Origin: Paenibacillus helianthi
GTDB taxonomy: Bacteria; Bacillota; Bacilli; Paenibacillales; Paenibacillaceae
DNA length: 64,000 nucleotides
Assembly (NCBI RefSeq): GCF_001909055.1
Contig: NZ_LVWI01000033.1
Coordinates: 1-64,000 of the forward strand
Direction of reading: 5' to 3'
In this document: positions 35,168-43,904 of the stretch, in pieces
How the letters are laid out: each line of letters begins with the position of its first letter
How positions within the stretch are numbered: position 1 is the first letter of the stretch
The notes under the pieces: generated by a model
Seen by the model: only the letters and a program-made list of their open reading frames with translations
What the model was told of the DNA's origin: nothing
Databases searched by the model: none
Position numbers and translations under genes: made by a program

Positions 35168-35248
35168 GAATTCGATGTGGAAATCATAAGCTGCTGCTCC
35201 TGTACATAGAATGAACTGTTGAAGATCTATGACGGGAGGATTACAGGT

Positions 35249-36421
35249 ATGCCGGATCTATACGGGCAAGTGCTGCCAGTACGTATTCTCGAAGAAATTG
35301 CATTCTGGAAAAAGCAGGAGCAGGAGCATACGGTAGTCATTAAGGCGGTTATCCCACAGCTTGAAGAGCGGTATGTGAAGTTGCTAGACGAATGGGCTTT
35401 TGTCTTCGGGGCTACCGAGCAAGCAGCCCGCCAGTTGCTTGAGGCTTCTCAGGGCTGCAGTCCGGCAGAGCTGGCCGCCGGAACAGAGCAGCTTCTCCAG
35501 GTGGCCTGCTCCCAGTCCCGCGAGTTCATCCGGCAGCTATATGCCCTGATGGAGGGAAGCGCCGCTGTAAAAGCCCAGCCGTTGGCTGGAACCGTGCTGC
35601 TGCACATCATCCGGGAGTCAGAGTATGTCTTGGGCGTTTTGAGCGCCCTGACATTACACGGAAATGTTCCCCTCTGGATGCGGGAGGACACGCAATCGGA
35701 AGCAGCAGATGAGCATAAGCCCAGTGACAGTCAGACTGGGCCTAGCCCGCAGGTTCCCTTGATTCTTCAGTCCTCCGGAAATCGGGAACAGGGCACGGTT
35801 CCGATCGGAGGCCATACCCTGCCGCCTCTTCCCTATGCCTATAATGCGCTGGAGCCGTATATCGACGAAAAGACTATGAGAATCCATCATGACAAGCACC
35901 ACCAAAGTTACGTAGACGGACTGAACAAGGCGGAGAAGAAGCTGGCCGAAGCCCGGAAAACCAAAGATTTTGACCTGGTGAAGCATTGGGAGCGGGAGCT
36001 TGCCTTTAACGGGGCCGGCCATTATCTGCATACCATCTTCTGGAACGTCATGTCACCGCAAGGGGGAGGCCGTCCGACAGGCGCACTGCTGGATGCCATA
36101 GAGCACAGCTTCGGCAGCTACGAGGCCTTCAAGGAACAGTTCACGGAGGCGGCCAACAAAGTGGAAGGCGGGGGCTGGGCGATTTTGGTCTGGAGTCCGC
36201 GGAGCCACAGACTGGAAATCCTGACAGCGGAGAAGCACCAGAATCTCTCCCAATGGGATGTCGTTCCTCTACTGACCCTGGATGTGTGGGAACACGCGTA
36301 TTACCTCAAGCATCAGAATAACCGCGCGGATTACATCAAGGACTGGTGGAAGGTTGTAAATTGGCCATATGTCTCTGAAAGGTTTACCGCCGCCCGCAAG
36401 CTTGTCTGGCAACCTTATTAA
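35249..36421 (+). CDS. DUF2935-superoxide dismutase (Fe/Mn) fusion protein
   Basis: This 390-residue protein joins an N-terminal helical DUF2935-like domain (about 1-145, with EIAFWKKQEQEHTVVI) to a complete Fe/Mn superoxide dismutase domain (about 183-390) through a polar Ser/Pro/Gln linker. The SOD metal ligands are intact: His213, His261, Asp345 and His349, and Gln331 (EKHQN) sits at the position usually occupied by the Mn-type glutamine. The start ATG follows GGGAGG at 9 bases. A second, ordinary SOD gene lies 5 kb away. B. subtilis SodF also has an N-terminal extension. What the DUF2935 part does, perhaps metal storage or targeting, is unknown. Confidence 0.9.
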   Translation: MPDLYGQVLPVRILEEIAFWKKQEQEHTVVIKAVIPQLEERYVKLLDEWAFVFGATEQAARQLLEASQGCSPAELAAGTEQLLQVACSQSREFIRQLYALMEGSAAVKAQPLAGTVLLHIIRESEYVLGVLSALTLHGNVPLWMREDTQSEAADEHKPSDSQTGPSPQVPLILQSSGNREQGTVPIGGHTLPPLPYAYNALEPYIDEKTMRIHHDKHHQSYVDGLNKAEKKLAEARKTKDFDLVKHWERELAFNGAGHYLHTIFWNVMSPQGGGRPTGALLDAIEHSFGSYEAFKEQFTEAANKVEGGGWAILVWSPRSHRLEILTAEKHQNLSQWDVVPLLTLDVWEHAYYLKHQNNRADYIKDWWKVVNWPYVSERFTAARKLVWQPY

Positions 36422-36455
36422 CAAAGGACGGCACCGTTACTCGTCCAGACGCAAA

Positions 36456-36495
36456 AAGAGCCCTTCCGTCACTTGGCAGTGATGGAAGGGCTCTT
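36456..36495. terminator. Bidirectional terminator between the SOD fusion and folE
   Basis: A 17-bp stem with one mismatch (36456-36472 with 36479-36495) and a 6-base loop lies between two convergent genes. A run of five A on the left and TTAAT on the right support use from both sides. Confidence 0.85.
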
Positions 36496-36529
36496 AATCT
36501 TATGAAGCAACGGGGCATGCCCCAGTATT

Positions 36530-37123
36530 CTATTCCTTGATCAAAGCCAAAAACTCCGCCCGGGCGGCAGCGTCCTCACGGAAGGTCCCCCGCGTTGACA
36601 TGGTTACCGTCTTGCTGCCGGGCTTTTTCACCCCGCGGGCGCACATGCAAAGATGCTCCCCTTCCACAACGACCATCACACCATGCGGATTCAGAACCTC
36701 TGTCATGATATCGGCAATCTGCGCCGTAATGCGTTCTTGCACCTGAAGGCGCCGGCTTACGGCCTCCACAAGACGGGCCAGCTTGCTGAGCCCTGCAATC
36801 CGTCCGCTCGGAACATACCCGATATGCACCTTCCCGAAGAATGGGGCCATATGATGTTCGCACTGGCTATAGTAGACGATATCCTTTACGATCACCAGTT
36901 CCTCATGAGACTCATCGAAGGTCACACCGAGCGCCTCACGGGGATCAATCGAATAACCGCCGAAAATCTCCTCATACATCCGTGTAACTCTGGCCGGTGT
37001 TTCCAGCAGCCCTTCGCGGCCTGTGTCTTCACCAATCAGCTCCAGTATTTTCTCTACGTGGTACTCGATTTGCTCACGGTTCGCAGCAACCTTGCCATTC
37101 ATGTAATCTTTGACGCCCCCCAT
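36530..37123 (-). CDS. folE: GTP cyclohydrolase I
   Basis: FolE converts GTP to 7,8-dihydroneopterin triphosphate, the entry step to folate and queuosine-type deazapurines. The 197-residue protein has the full signature [30 protein letters not shown] helix ([17 protein letters not shown]) and [11 protein letters not shown], including the zinc ligands Cys and His. The start ATG at 37123 follows GGGGGAGG at 4 bases; an upstream in-frame start lacks a site. It lies 51 bp after yneF on the same strand. The queG gene in the same region may make the queuosine link worth noting. Confidence 0.96.
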   Translation of the reverse strand: MGGVKDYMNGKVAANREQIEYHVEKILELIGEDTGREGLLETPARVTRMYEEIFGGYSIDPREALGVTFDESHEELVIVKDIVYYSQCEHHMAPFFGKVHIGYVPSGRIAGLSKLARLVEAVSRRLQVQERITAQIADIMTEVLNPHGVMVVVEGEHLCMCARGVKKPGSKTVTMSTRGTFREDAAARAEFLALIKE

Positions 37124-37174
37124 GAAGCCTCCCCCTTCCGTACCCGTATCTAATTCCACTTTATCCGGGACCGG

Positions 37175-37426
37175 TTACTTGCCTTTACGGCCTTGTCTTT
37201 TGCCCGCCGCTGATGCACGTCCCGGCTGATTATTGTTCTTCATCATCTGTTGGGCACGCTGCATCTGCTTTCCGTTCAAGTTATACCCCATCTGTTTGGC
37301 AACCTTCTGCAGCATTTCAGGATCATTCTGCATCGTTGTCATTTGTCTGCGCAGATAATATACCCCGATAAAGAATCCGCCGATCAGACCTACGACAAGC
37401 GTAATAATAGGCAATGCAATGTTCAT
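37175..37426 (-). CDS. yneF: UPF0154 (YneF) family membrane protein
   Basis: This 83-residue protein has one N-terminal membrane helix (about 4-24, IALPIITLVVGLIGGFFIGVYY) and the family stretch NDPEMLQKVAKQMGYNLNGKQMQRAQQMM behind it, then a Lys/Arg/Gln-rich end. The family is conserved in Firmicutes but its function is unknown. It lies between ogt upstream and folE downstream on the same strand. Confidence 0.92.
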   Translation of the reverse strand: MNIALPIITLVVGLIGGFFIGVYYLRRQMTTMQNDPEMLQKVAKQMGYNLNGKQMQRAQQMMKNNNQPGRASAAGKRQGRKGK

Positions 37427-37555
37427 CCAAAGTCCACCTCTTACTCTATTGTCTGCAATGCCGCTCTAGGCACGCGAATCTATCATAGCATTTCAACAAC
37501 TGGACAGCAATTGGCAAATACAATGCAACAGGTCACTGCAAATACTAAAACTACA

Positions 37556-38131
37556 TTAAAAGAGGTAGGCTCCCATTCCGTCCGCCATGCCGTGCTCCGC
37601 CTCCAGCTGCAGCAACCGGCTTTTGATCCCCAGGCCTCCCGCATAACCGACAAGAGCACCACTCGAACCGATGATCCTGTGGCACGGCACTATTACCGGC
37701 ACAGGGTTGCGGTTATTGGCTCCGCCCACAGCCCGGACCGCCTGCGGATTGCCGATCAGGGACGCAATATCCTTATATGAGGCCGATCCCGCGTATGGCA
37801 CAGTACACAGTGCTTCCCATACCTGACGCTGGAACACAGTACCACGCATATCCAGCGGGAGTGAGAAACCTCTCAGCTCACCGGCAAAATAGGCTTCGAG
37901 CTGCTGAACAGCCTCCGATAATCTGGATGAATCCTGATGCAGCTTGACCTGGCCCATTTGCCCTTTGATCCATTGGCCGATACCTGAAGCGGTATCCCCA
38001 AACGTACCGAACTTTATAAGACACAGCCCCGCCTCTGTTGCGCAGAGGGTAAGCGGGCCAACTGGAGAATCCATTTCATCATAAAATACAAACTTCTCCA
38101 TGCAGGCCGTGTCTGTCATTGTCTCAGTCAT
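37556..38131 (-). CDS. ogt: Methylated-DNA--protein-cysteine methyltransferase
   Basis: This suicide repair protein moves methyl groups from O6-methylguanine in DNA to its own cysteine. The 191-residue protein has the helix-turn-helix part FQRQVWEALCTVPYAGSASYKDIA, the Asn hinge GGANNRNP and the acceptor motif PVIVPCHRIIGSSG with Cys150. The start ATG at 38131 overlaps the end of queG by eight bases and uses a GGAGGAGG site inside queG, so both genes are translationally coupled. Confidence 0.95.
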   Translation of the reverse strand: MTETMTDTACMEKFVFYDEMDSPVGPLTLCATEAGLCLIKFGTFGDTASGIGQWIKGQMGQVKLHQDSSRLSEAVQQLEAYFAGELRGFSLPLDMRGTVFQRQVWEALCTVPYAGSASYKDIASLIGNPQAVRAVGGANNRNPVPVIVPCHRIIGSSGALVGYAGGLGIKSRLLQLEAEHGMADGMGAYLF

Positions 38132-39323
38132 GTTCCTGAACCTCCTCCTGCAGCAGGAGCTTGTCCCGCGAGCGCTCAAGCATTTCCCGGACCGTAGTGT
38201 CCTCTTCCTCCCGCAGCGCCAGCTTCACTGCCGTAAGCGCTTCTTGGCCTCCGATACGTCCGAGCGCCCAGGCAGCACTCCCGCGCATCTCCGGGCGGGT
38301 TTCCTTCAGCAGAATTTCAGTCAGCTTCGGCACAGCCGCAGTCTCCTTGAAGTTCCCGAGCGCGATTACCGCATTGCGCTGAATCGGCTTCTTGCCACGC
38401 CAGGCTGCTGAGCTGCTTCCGAACTGTTCCTTGAACTCACGGTTGCTGAGTTCGAGAATTGGCAGCAGCAGCGGCTTGACGATCTCGGGATCAGGCAGAA
38501 GCTCGGGACGGTGATCCCAATTCTTCGCCCGGTTCTTCGGACATACGATCTGGCAGGTATCGCAGCCGTACAGCCGGTTGCCGATCTTGGTCATGTATTC
38601 ATCACTTAGAAAGCCCTTCGTCTGCGTCAAATACGAAATACAGGCCTGGGCATTCAATTGCCCGGGACCCACCAGGGCCCCTGTAGGACAAGCGTCGATA
38701 CATTTTGTGCAATCTCCGCACCCCTCCTCTACCTGCTTATCCGGCGGAAAAGGGATATTCGTCACCATCTCTCCGAGATATATCCATGAGCCCCATTGGG
38801 GGGAGATGATACTGCAGTTTTTACCGCTGAATCCGATGCCCGCCCGCTCAGCGACGGCCCGATCAACCAGCACTCCGGTATCCACCATGCTCTCTAGCTC
38901 GGCTCCCGGCACACGCTCCCGGATGAAGCCCTCCAGCTTGGTGAGTGCCTCCCGGAGGACATGATGATAATCCCGCCCCCAGGAGGCACGGGCCAGAATA
39001 CCGCGCCGTGCACCCGGCTCTGACTTGGGCGGATTTTCCATTTTGGAGGGATAAGCTACAGCTATGGCGATAATGGACATCGGCTGCCCCCCGGACTGCA
39101 GGGCCGGGATGGTCCGCTTATCAAGATCCGGCTCCTCGAACCCCGAATCATACCCGTTGTCCCGATGCTCCTGGAGCATATTTTTCAAATATAAAAACGG
39201 CTCCGCAGTCGCAAACCCGATATCATCAATACCGAGTTCCGAAGCAGCAGCCATAATTTCAGCTTTGAGACCTTCCCATTTCGAAGGCGGTGGGGCATAG
39301 GATGTCTGAATGTTATTGTTCAT
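38124..39323 (-). CDS. queG: Epoxyqueuosine reductase
   Basis: QueG uses cobalamin and two 4Fe-4S clusters to make queuosine in tRNA from epoxyqueuosine. The 399-residue protein has CGDCTKCIDACPTGAL and CDTCQIVCPKN, the two ferredoxin-type clusters, and RRGILARASWGRDYHHVLRE, typical of the B12 site. HEAT-like repeats fill the C-terminal part (about 330-395; SAAWALGRIGGQEAL), as in many Firmicute QueG proteins. The start ATG 39323 follows AAGGAG. The gene lies 18 bp from lepB and overlaps ogt. Confidence 0.96.
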   Translation of the reverse strand: MNNNIQTSYAPPPSKWEGLKAEIMAAASELGIDDIGFATAEPFLYLKNMLQEHRDNGYDSGFEEPDLDKRTIPALQSGGQPMSIIAIAVAYPSKMENPPKSEPGARRGILARASWGRDYHHVLREALTKLEGFIRERVPGAELESMVDTGVLVDRAVAERAGIGFSGKNCSIISPQWGSWIYLGEMVTNIPFPPDKQVEEGCGDCTKCIDACPTGALVGPGQLNAQACISYLTQTKGFLSDEYMTKIGNRLYGCDTCQIVCPKNRAKNWDHRPELLPDPEIVKPLLLPILELSNREFKEQFGSSSAAWRGKKPIQRNAVIALGNFKETAAVPKLTEILLKETRPEMRGSAAWALGRIGGQEALTAVKLALREEEDTTVREMLERSRDKLLLQEEVQEHD

Positions 39324-39341
39324 TACCGCCTTCTCCTTCAC

Positions 39342-39959
39342 TTATAATGCACTTGCCTTGCCAAAGGGCCACCAGATAAACGCAGCCTTGCCGACCAGAA
39401 GGTCCTGTGAAACGGCACCAAAATACCGGCTGTCCTTGCTCGCCCCCGCATGCCGGTTATCCCCCATCACAAAATAGGTTCCCTTATCAAGGGTAAGCTG
39501 GGCAAAATCCGGGTCTTGTATTTCCGTATCCACATAGGGCTCAGCCTTAAGCTTGCCGTTCACATACAGCTTATGGTTCCGCACTTCTACCTTGTCACCC
39601 GGTATCCCGATGACCCGTTTCACCAGGTATTCCTTACGGTCTGGTCCGGTGCTTGGGTCATGAAGAACAATCACATCTCCACGCCCTGGACTGGCAAAGA
39701 CTAGTGAGATCTTGTTAATAATCAATTTCTCGCCCTCCAGCAGCGTTGGCTGCATGGATTGGCCGATAACCGTTGAGACGTTGAACACAAATATATTGAG
39801 CAGTGACATCAATGTGAAAATAACTGCGGCAGTTATGAGCCAATTCCGCAAATCGCGGACCCAGCCCCGTCCCGGTGCAGAGCCAGGCTTCCCGTGGGTA
39901 ACGGACCGGTATCTCTGCCGGCGGCTCCGCATGAAATCTTCTTTAAGCTCCTGGTTCAT
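39342..39959 (-). CDS. lepB: Signal peptidase I
   Basis: This membrane protease cleaves signal peptides from exported proteins on the outer face. The 205-residue protein has a basic cytoplasmic start, one membrane helix (about 40-60), and the Ser/Lys pair: Ser68 in IGQSMQPTL and Lys114 in EYLVKRVIG. The later boxes GDNRHAGASKDSRYFG and FIWWPFG complete the family signature. It is of the small, single-helix type common in Bacillales (SipS/SipT-like), where several paralogues usually exist. It ends at the queG start and is co-transcribed. Confidence 0.95.
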   Translation of the reverse strand: MNQELKEDFMRSRRQRYRSVTHGKPGSAPGRGWVRDLRNWLITAAVIFTLMSLLNIFVFNVSTVIGQSMQPTLLEGEKLIINKISLVFASPGRGDVIVLHDPSTGPDRKEYLVKRVIGIPGDKVEVRNHKLYVNGKLKAEPYVDTEIQDPDFAQLTLDKGTYFVMGDNRHAGASKDSRYFGAVSQDLLVGKAAFIWWPFGKASAL

Positions 39960-40008
39960 AGGCCACCTTCTTGCTTCTCATTGGTCATTCAAGTCCATAA
40001 CAATAGAA

Positions 40009-40055
40009 AAGCATATCTCCCGGCCATTTGCAATGGACTGTGGGAAGATATGCTT
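40009..40055 (-). terminator. Hairpin downstream of the GNAT gene
   Basis: AAGCATATCT (40009-40018) pairs with AGATATGCTT (40046-40055) and encloses a CCATT/AATGG inner stem. On the minus strand TTTTCTATTGTT follows. It probably terminates the GNAT transcript before lepB, although it is about 150 bp away from that stop codon. Confidence 0.6.
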
Positions 40056-40202
40056 CAGTATAATAAATCAGACTATGCAAGCACGTACTCAATCCTAAAA
40101 TAAGCATGTTATCCTATTCATGATCATTGAAGACGTAACCACTGCTATAGTTCTCTACTCTAGAAAATGTTTCCGCTTACGCAGCACCGGAATTAAAGTT
40201 CC

Positions 40203-40622
40203 TTATCCGACAATGCTGAGCTTCCGTACTGACTTGAAGATTTGATCCTCGCCATAACCCATGGCTTCATACAGCGGCAGGGCAAATGAATTATGCTCAT
40301 CAACCGCTACAAAAATACCACTGACCTTGCGGGCCTGAAACTTGTGTTCCATTGCCGATACAAGACCTCTGCCAATTCCTTTGCGGCGGTAGTCGGGATG
40401 AACGGCAATGCGGAAATAGCAGCCGTGATTCTTCTCGATCGTACCAATCAGCGCACCAACAATCTCTCCTTCATCCTCAGCAACAACAATGAGATCGGAA
40501 TCCCATGAAAGCTGCCTGGAGAAAGGCTCGATAGTGCTCTCGAAACATTCTTCCGATAATGCGGTCTGCAGCAGTTCAGTCACAGGGGTAACGTCGCTTA
40601 ATTGAAAGGAACGAACGTGCAT
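40203..40622 (-). CDS. GNAT-family N-acetyltransferase
   Basis: This 139-residue protein has the GNAT fold: strand-loop DLIVVAEDEGEIVGALIGTI, the acetyl-CoA loop HPDYRRKGIGRGLVSAMEHK (about 78-97) and the closing LPLYEAMGYGEDQIF. Such enzymes transfer acetyl groups from acetyl-CoA to small molecules or proteins; the acceptor is not visible. It stands alone on the minus strand, divergent from the sodA regulatory region. Confidence 0.88.
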   Translation of the reverse strand: MHVRSFQLSDVTPVTELLQTALSEECFESTIEPFSRQLSWDSDLIVVAEDEGEIVGALIGTIEKNHGCYFRIAVHPDYRRKGIGRGLVSAMEHKFQARKVSGIFVAVDEHNSFALPLYEAMGYGEDQIFKSVRKLSIVG

Positions 40623-40887
40623 TCTTTAAATCTCCCTTTTCTATGGCTTAGAATTTAACAAAAAGAAGGAGTTCCCGTAACAGCGTGGAGAGGAAAAAAA
40701 GAAAAGCAAAAAATTGCCTTTCGAAGAAGTCGCGTAATCTGTCTTAAGTAGTAGCATTTCATGCGACTAAAGAAGTATTAACCTAATGTTAAACAGTTTA
40801 TAGCTTCTTTAAACTTCAAAAAACGAGAAATACCTGCTTTTAAGTCTATTAAAGCATACTTTTCTGGCGATATCATCATTTTTCTTT

Positions 40888-40901
40888 TGAAAGCGCTTGA
40901 T
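40888..40901 (+). promoter_or_regulatory. cre-like site upstream of sodA
   Basis: TGAAAGCGCTTGAT agrees with the CcpA consensus at its first 11 positions and fails at the last three. It lies about 180 bp upstream of the sodA promoter, so any effect would be from a distance or on another transcript. Confidence 0.35.
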
Positions 40902-40907
40902 ATAAAG

Positions 40908-40967
40908 CGTTTACATAGGATATTGTTACAGAAATTCGTTAAATAGGACGTTAAAGCTATGTAAACG
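40908..40967. repeat. Widely spaced perfect inverted repeat
   Basis: CGTTTACATAG (40908-40918) recurs inverted as CTATGTAAACG (40957-40967) with 38 bases between the arms. The arms could be two binding sites for one regulator (looping) or the base of a long hairpin. Confidence 0.6.
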
Positions 40968-41041
40968 TATGCCGGGGGCGGCCCCTTTCGATTTTAACAC
41001 AGCGTTAACACATGTGGTTAGATTTTCATAGTTTAAACTTT

Positions 41042-41094
41042 ACAAACATTAATGTTTGTTTAATGTTGCATTATTGTTCCAGATACGGTTTAAT
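41042..41094 (+). promoter_or_regulatory. sodA promoter with 18-bp palindrome
   Basis: The 18-bp perfect palindrome ACAAACATTAATGTTTGT (41042-41059) ends 6 bp before a -35 TTGCAT (41066-41071), which is followed after 17 bp by TTTAAT (41089-41094). The leader would be about 115 bases. The palindrome is a candidate operator for a dimeric regulator; it does not match the PerR, Fur or MntR consensus. Confidence 0.5.
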
Positions 41095-41213
41095 AATAGT
41101 ATCTTATCAGGCACATAACCTATAAGGTTCATCGGAAATAAGGGGTTTTGACGTCAAGACCGCCAAAATTCTTTATCTATACAAATTCAATAACACTCAG
41201 GAGGGATTTTTCC

Positions 41214-41822
41214 ATGGCATTTCAATTACCGGCACTTCCTTATCCGAACAACGCTCTCGAACCGCACATCGACGCTTTGACGATGGAGATTCACCATGAC
41301 AGGCACCATAACACATACGTGACGAATCTGAACGCTGCTCTGGAAAAGGCACCCGAACTGCAAGACAAGAGCATTGAGGAACTCCTTACTGACCTGAACG
41401 CAGTACCTGAAGCGATCCGCACGGCAGTCCGCAATAACGGCGGCGGACACGCCAACCACACTCTGTTCTGGGAAGTTATCGGACCGAATGGCGGCGGCGC
41501 ACCAACCGGCGCACTGGCCGCAGCCATCGACAGCGAACTGGGCGGATTCGATAAATTCAAGGAAGATTTCGCTACTGCAGCAACTACCCGTTTCGGCAGC
41601 GGCTGGGCTTGGCTCGTTGTTAAGGACGGCAAACTGGCTGTAACAAGCACACCTAACCAGGACAACCCGATCAGTGAAGGCGCAACCCCTATCCTCGGCC
41701 TTGACGTTTGGGAACATGCCTACTACCTGAACTACCAAAATAAACGTCCTGATTACATCAAAGCCTTCTGGAATGTAGTCAACTGGGAAGAAGTCGGCAA
41801 ACGCTACGACAGCGCAAAATAA
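41214..41822 (+). CDS. sodA: Manganese superoxide dismutase
   Basis: SodA turns superoxide into oxygen and hydrogen peroxide in the cytoplasm. The 202-residue protein is of standard length with metal ligands His27 (EIHHDRHH), His82 (HANHTLFW), Asp164 and His168 (DVWEHAYY). The NQDNPI stretch with Gln149 is the Mn-type pattern. The start ATG lies 8 bases after AGGAGGG. It stands alone, with a long upstream control region and a strong terminator. A second, larger SOD lies at 35249. Confidence 0.97.
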   Translation: MAFQLPALPYPNNALEPHIDALTMEIHHDRHHNTYVTNLNAALEKAPELQDKSIEELLTDLNAVPEAIRTAVRNNGGGHANHTLFWEVIGPNGGGAPTGALAAAIDSELGGFDKFKEDFATAATTRFGSGWAWLVVKDGKLAVTSTPNQDNPISEGATPILGLDVWEHAYYLNYQNKRPDYIKAFWNVVNWEEVGKRYDSAK

Positions 41823-41880
41823 GTAAAAGCGGCCCCGGTGCCGCTTAGTGCAGTGCAATGGTGCTGCACCTGAATATATG

Positions 41881-41920
41881 AAAACGGGTACCCTCCTAGA
41901 TGACGGGTACCCGTTTTTTT
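41881..41920. terminator. Terminator between sodA and mutY
   Basis: A 13-bp perfect stem (41881-41893 with 41905-41917) is followed by seven T in total. The A run on the left side allows use for mutY from the other strand. Confidence 0.9.
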
Positions 41921-41947
41921 GGCTGTATCTCATGTAATATGCGACAT

Positions 41948-43237
41948 TCAACCGTTCACCTGATTGGAATCTTGCTCATCGAAATAGTGATTCAGCAGCT
42001 TCAAGAAAACATTGGGAAAGGCGTAATTGGCCATATCCTCACGGTTAATCCATCGTACCGCCCCGCCATCTTCAGGACTTCCGGTGCCGTCTGCGAATGG
42101 CTCTACTGATACGCTGTCCGCTGCGTCAGGCAGACCGGCGTCCCCGGCACCCGGGGACAGCACGGCAGCATACGCCGTCCGGCCTTCCGCCGCCAGCGGC
42201 AGCGCGCGGACATCCTCTTCCCTGCAGCGGTATACCTGCAGGGTCCACACAATATGGCTGAATGTATGCTCTGCAGCCATCCAGTGCTCAGCAGGCCGGG
42301 CGGGAATCCCGGCCTGCCTCAGGGACCGGCGCAGCCGGTCCAGCGCCGCGGCCTCCGGCAGCAGCGCGCCTGCTGCGCCGCCCTCTGCAGGCGGCGCAGG
42401 CCAATGCGGCAGCTCCCACATGCGGGCTAAAAGCCCGCTGGATGGCCGCTGCCGGATGAGCACCCGGCCCGCGTGCTCGCCGCAGCCCTCCACCAGGGCC
42501 GCCAGCCGCTCCTCGGGGCGCGGCGGCTTGGCCTTGGTCTTGACGGGCAGCGATGTCTCGCAGCCCGCCAGTCGCGCAGCGCAGTGCTCCATCACCGGGC
42601 ACGGAAGGCAGCGCGGTGATTTCGGCGTGCATACAAGCGCGCCAAGCTCCATCAGCGCCTGGTTGAAATGCGAGGCCTCGCCTTCAGGAATCAGCTCTGC
42701 CGCCAGGCGCTCCATGGCAACGCGGGTAGGTCCCTTGGCGATATCATCTTCAATGAGGAAATACCTGGACAATACCCGCATCACATTGCCGTCCACCGCC
42801 GGCTCCGGCCGGTTAAAGGCAATACTGAGGATAGCTCCTGCTGTGTAAGGGCCTACGCCTTTGAGGCCGAATACGGCGTCGCGGTCATCCGGAACCTGCC
42901 CGCCATACTGCTCTTTCACCTGCCTTGCGGCATGCTGCAGATTCCGGGCACGCGAATAGTAGCCGAGTCCCTCCCAGCACTTCAGCACTTCTTCTTCAGG
43001 GGCATCGGCCAGCGACTCCACCGTAGGAAAACGCTCAATAAAGCGGTTGAAATATGGAATCACCGTATCCACTCGGGTCTGCTGCAGCATAATCTCCGAA
43101 ATCCAGATATAATAAGGATTGCGGTGGCGCCGCCACGGCAAATCCCGTTTTTGACCCTGATACCATTCCAGCAGGAACCGGCTGAAGAATAACTTGGCTT
43201 CCTGCTGTGCTTTACCTTGTTGTTCATGTGTTGTCAT
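41948..43237 (-). CDS. mutY: A/G-specific adenine glycosylase MutY
   Basis: MutY removes adenine opposite 8-oxoguanine. The 429-residue protein has the catalytic Glu48 (SEIMLQQT), the helix-hairpin-helix LKGVGPYTAGAI (125-136), catalytic Asp149 (AVDGNVMRV), and the 4Fe-4S ligands Cys203, Cys210, Cys213 and Cys219. The C-terminal NUDIX-like domain that checks 8-oxoG is long and holds Ala/Pro/Gly-rich insertions (about 285-300 and 365-395), and the DNA there is clearly more GC-rich than its surroundings. It is 36 bp from acpS. Confidence 0.96.
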   Translation of the reverse strand: MTTHEQQGKAQQEAKLFFSRFLLEWYQGQKRDLPWRRHRNPYYIWISEIMLQQTRVDTVIPYFNRFIERFPTVESLADAPEEEVLKCWEGLGYYSRARNLQHAARQVKEQYGGQVPDDRDAVFGLKGVGPYTAGAILSIAFNRPEPAVDGNVMRVLSRYFLIEDDIAKGPTRVAMERLAAELIPEGEASHFNQALMELGALVCTPKSPRCLPCPVMEHCAARLAGCETSLPVKTKAKPPRPEERLAALVEGCGEHAGRVLIRQRPSSGLLARMWELPHWPAPPAEGGAAGALLPEAAALDRLRRSLRQAGIPARPAEHWMAAEHTFSHIVWTLQVYRCREEDVRALPLAAEGRTAYAAVLSPGAGDAGLPDAADSVSVEPFADGTGSPEDGGAVRWINREDMANYAFPNVFLKLLNHYFDEQDSNQVNG

Positions 43238-43273
43238 GGTTATTCTCCTTGCCGTTCATTTATTAGACCCTTT

Positions 43274-43672
43274 TTATTGGGCCGGCAACCGCTCCACCAC
43301 AACGAATGTTGAGGCCAAATCGCGGCTGTGCGTAATGGTGAGATGGATGGCATACTCCTGTTCCGGCAGCAGCAGCCGGGCCCATGCCTCAGCCGAGAGC
43401 GAGACCACCGGCTTGCCCTGGTCATCCGGCAGAATTTCAATATCCTGAAAGCCCACGGTATGCCCGATTCCGCATCCGAGCGCCTTAACTACCGCTTCCT
43501 TGGCCGAGAATCGTCCGGCTATGAACTCCGCTGCCTTCCCGCCCCTTCTTTTGGCCAGTACCAGCTCCTGCCCGGTAAGAATCCGGCGGATAAACCGGTG
43601 GCCTAAATTACCATCTGCTATACTTACAATCCGCCCGATTTCCAGCACATCATGTCCGATTCCGTATATCAA
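43274..43672 (-). CDS. acpS: Holo-[acyl-carrier-protein] synthase
   Basis: AcpS attaches 4'-phosphopantetheine from CoA to acyl carrier protein. The 132-residue protein has the magnesium-binding Asp in GIGHDVLEIGRI (about 4-15) and the helix FSAKEAVVKALGCGIG (55-70) with the second metal ligand Glu. Length and motifs are those of the trimeric AcpS type. It is followed at 36 bp by mutY on the same strand. Confidence 0.95.
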   Translation of the reverse strand: MIYGIGHDVLEIGRIVSIADGNLGHRFIRRILTGQELVLAKRRGGKAAEFIAGRFSAKEAVVKALGCGIGHTVGFQDIEILPDDQGKPVVSLSAEAWARLLLPEQEYAIHLTITHSRDLASTFVVVERLPAQ

Positions 43673-43904
43673 AACTTCACGCCCCTCGTGCTCCCGCAGT
43701 CATGGACTGCCTCATATTGCCTTCTATCCTTAACCGCGTGCTAATGGTATGATCTTCCTACAGAAAGACTATAATCTCATACTGGACAGAAGTCTTTCAA
43801 CCTTTGTATGGAGTAGTATAAATTATAGTCTTGGTTCTAGCTTTCTGCTATCTTAAAAGAAAAAGCCGCTGAAGTCTATTTTCGCAAGGAAAGGGAGATG
43901 CCCT

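Larger units (their letters stand above)
40623..41213. other. 591-bp AT-rich upstream region of sodA
   Basis: There is no credible coding frame here. The region is notably AT-rich and contains a cre-like half-perfect site (40888-40901), an 11-bp inverted repeat with arms 38 bases apart (40908-40918 and 40957-40967), several GTTAA-type motifs, a perfect 18-bp palindrome (41042-41059), and the likely sodA promoter. Its size and content suggest layered control of sodA. Confidence 0.7.
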
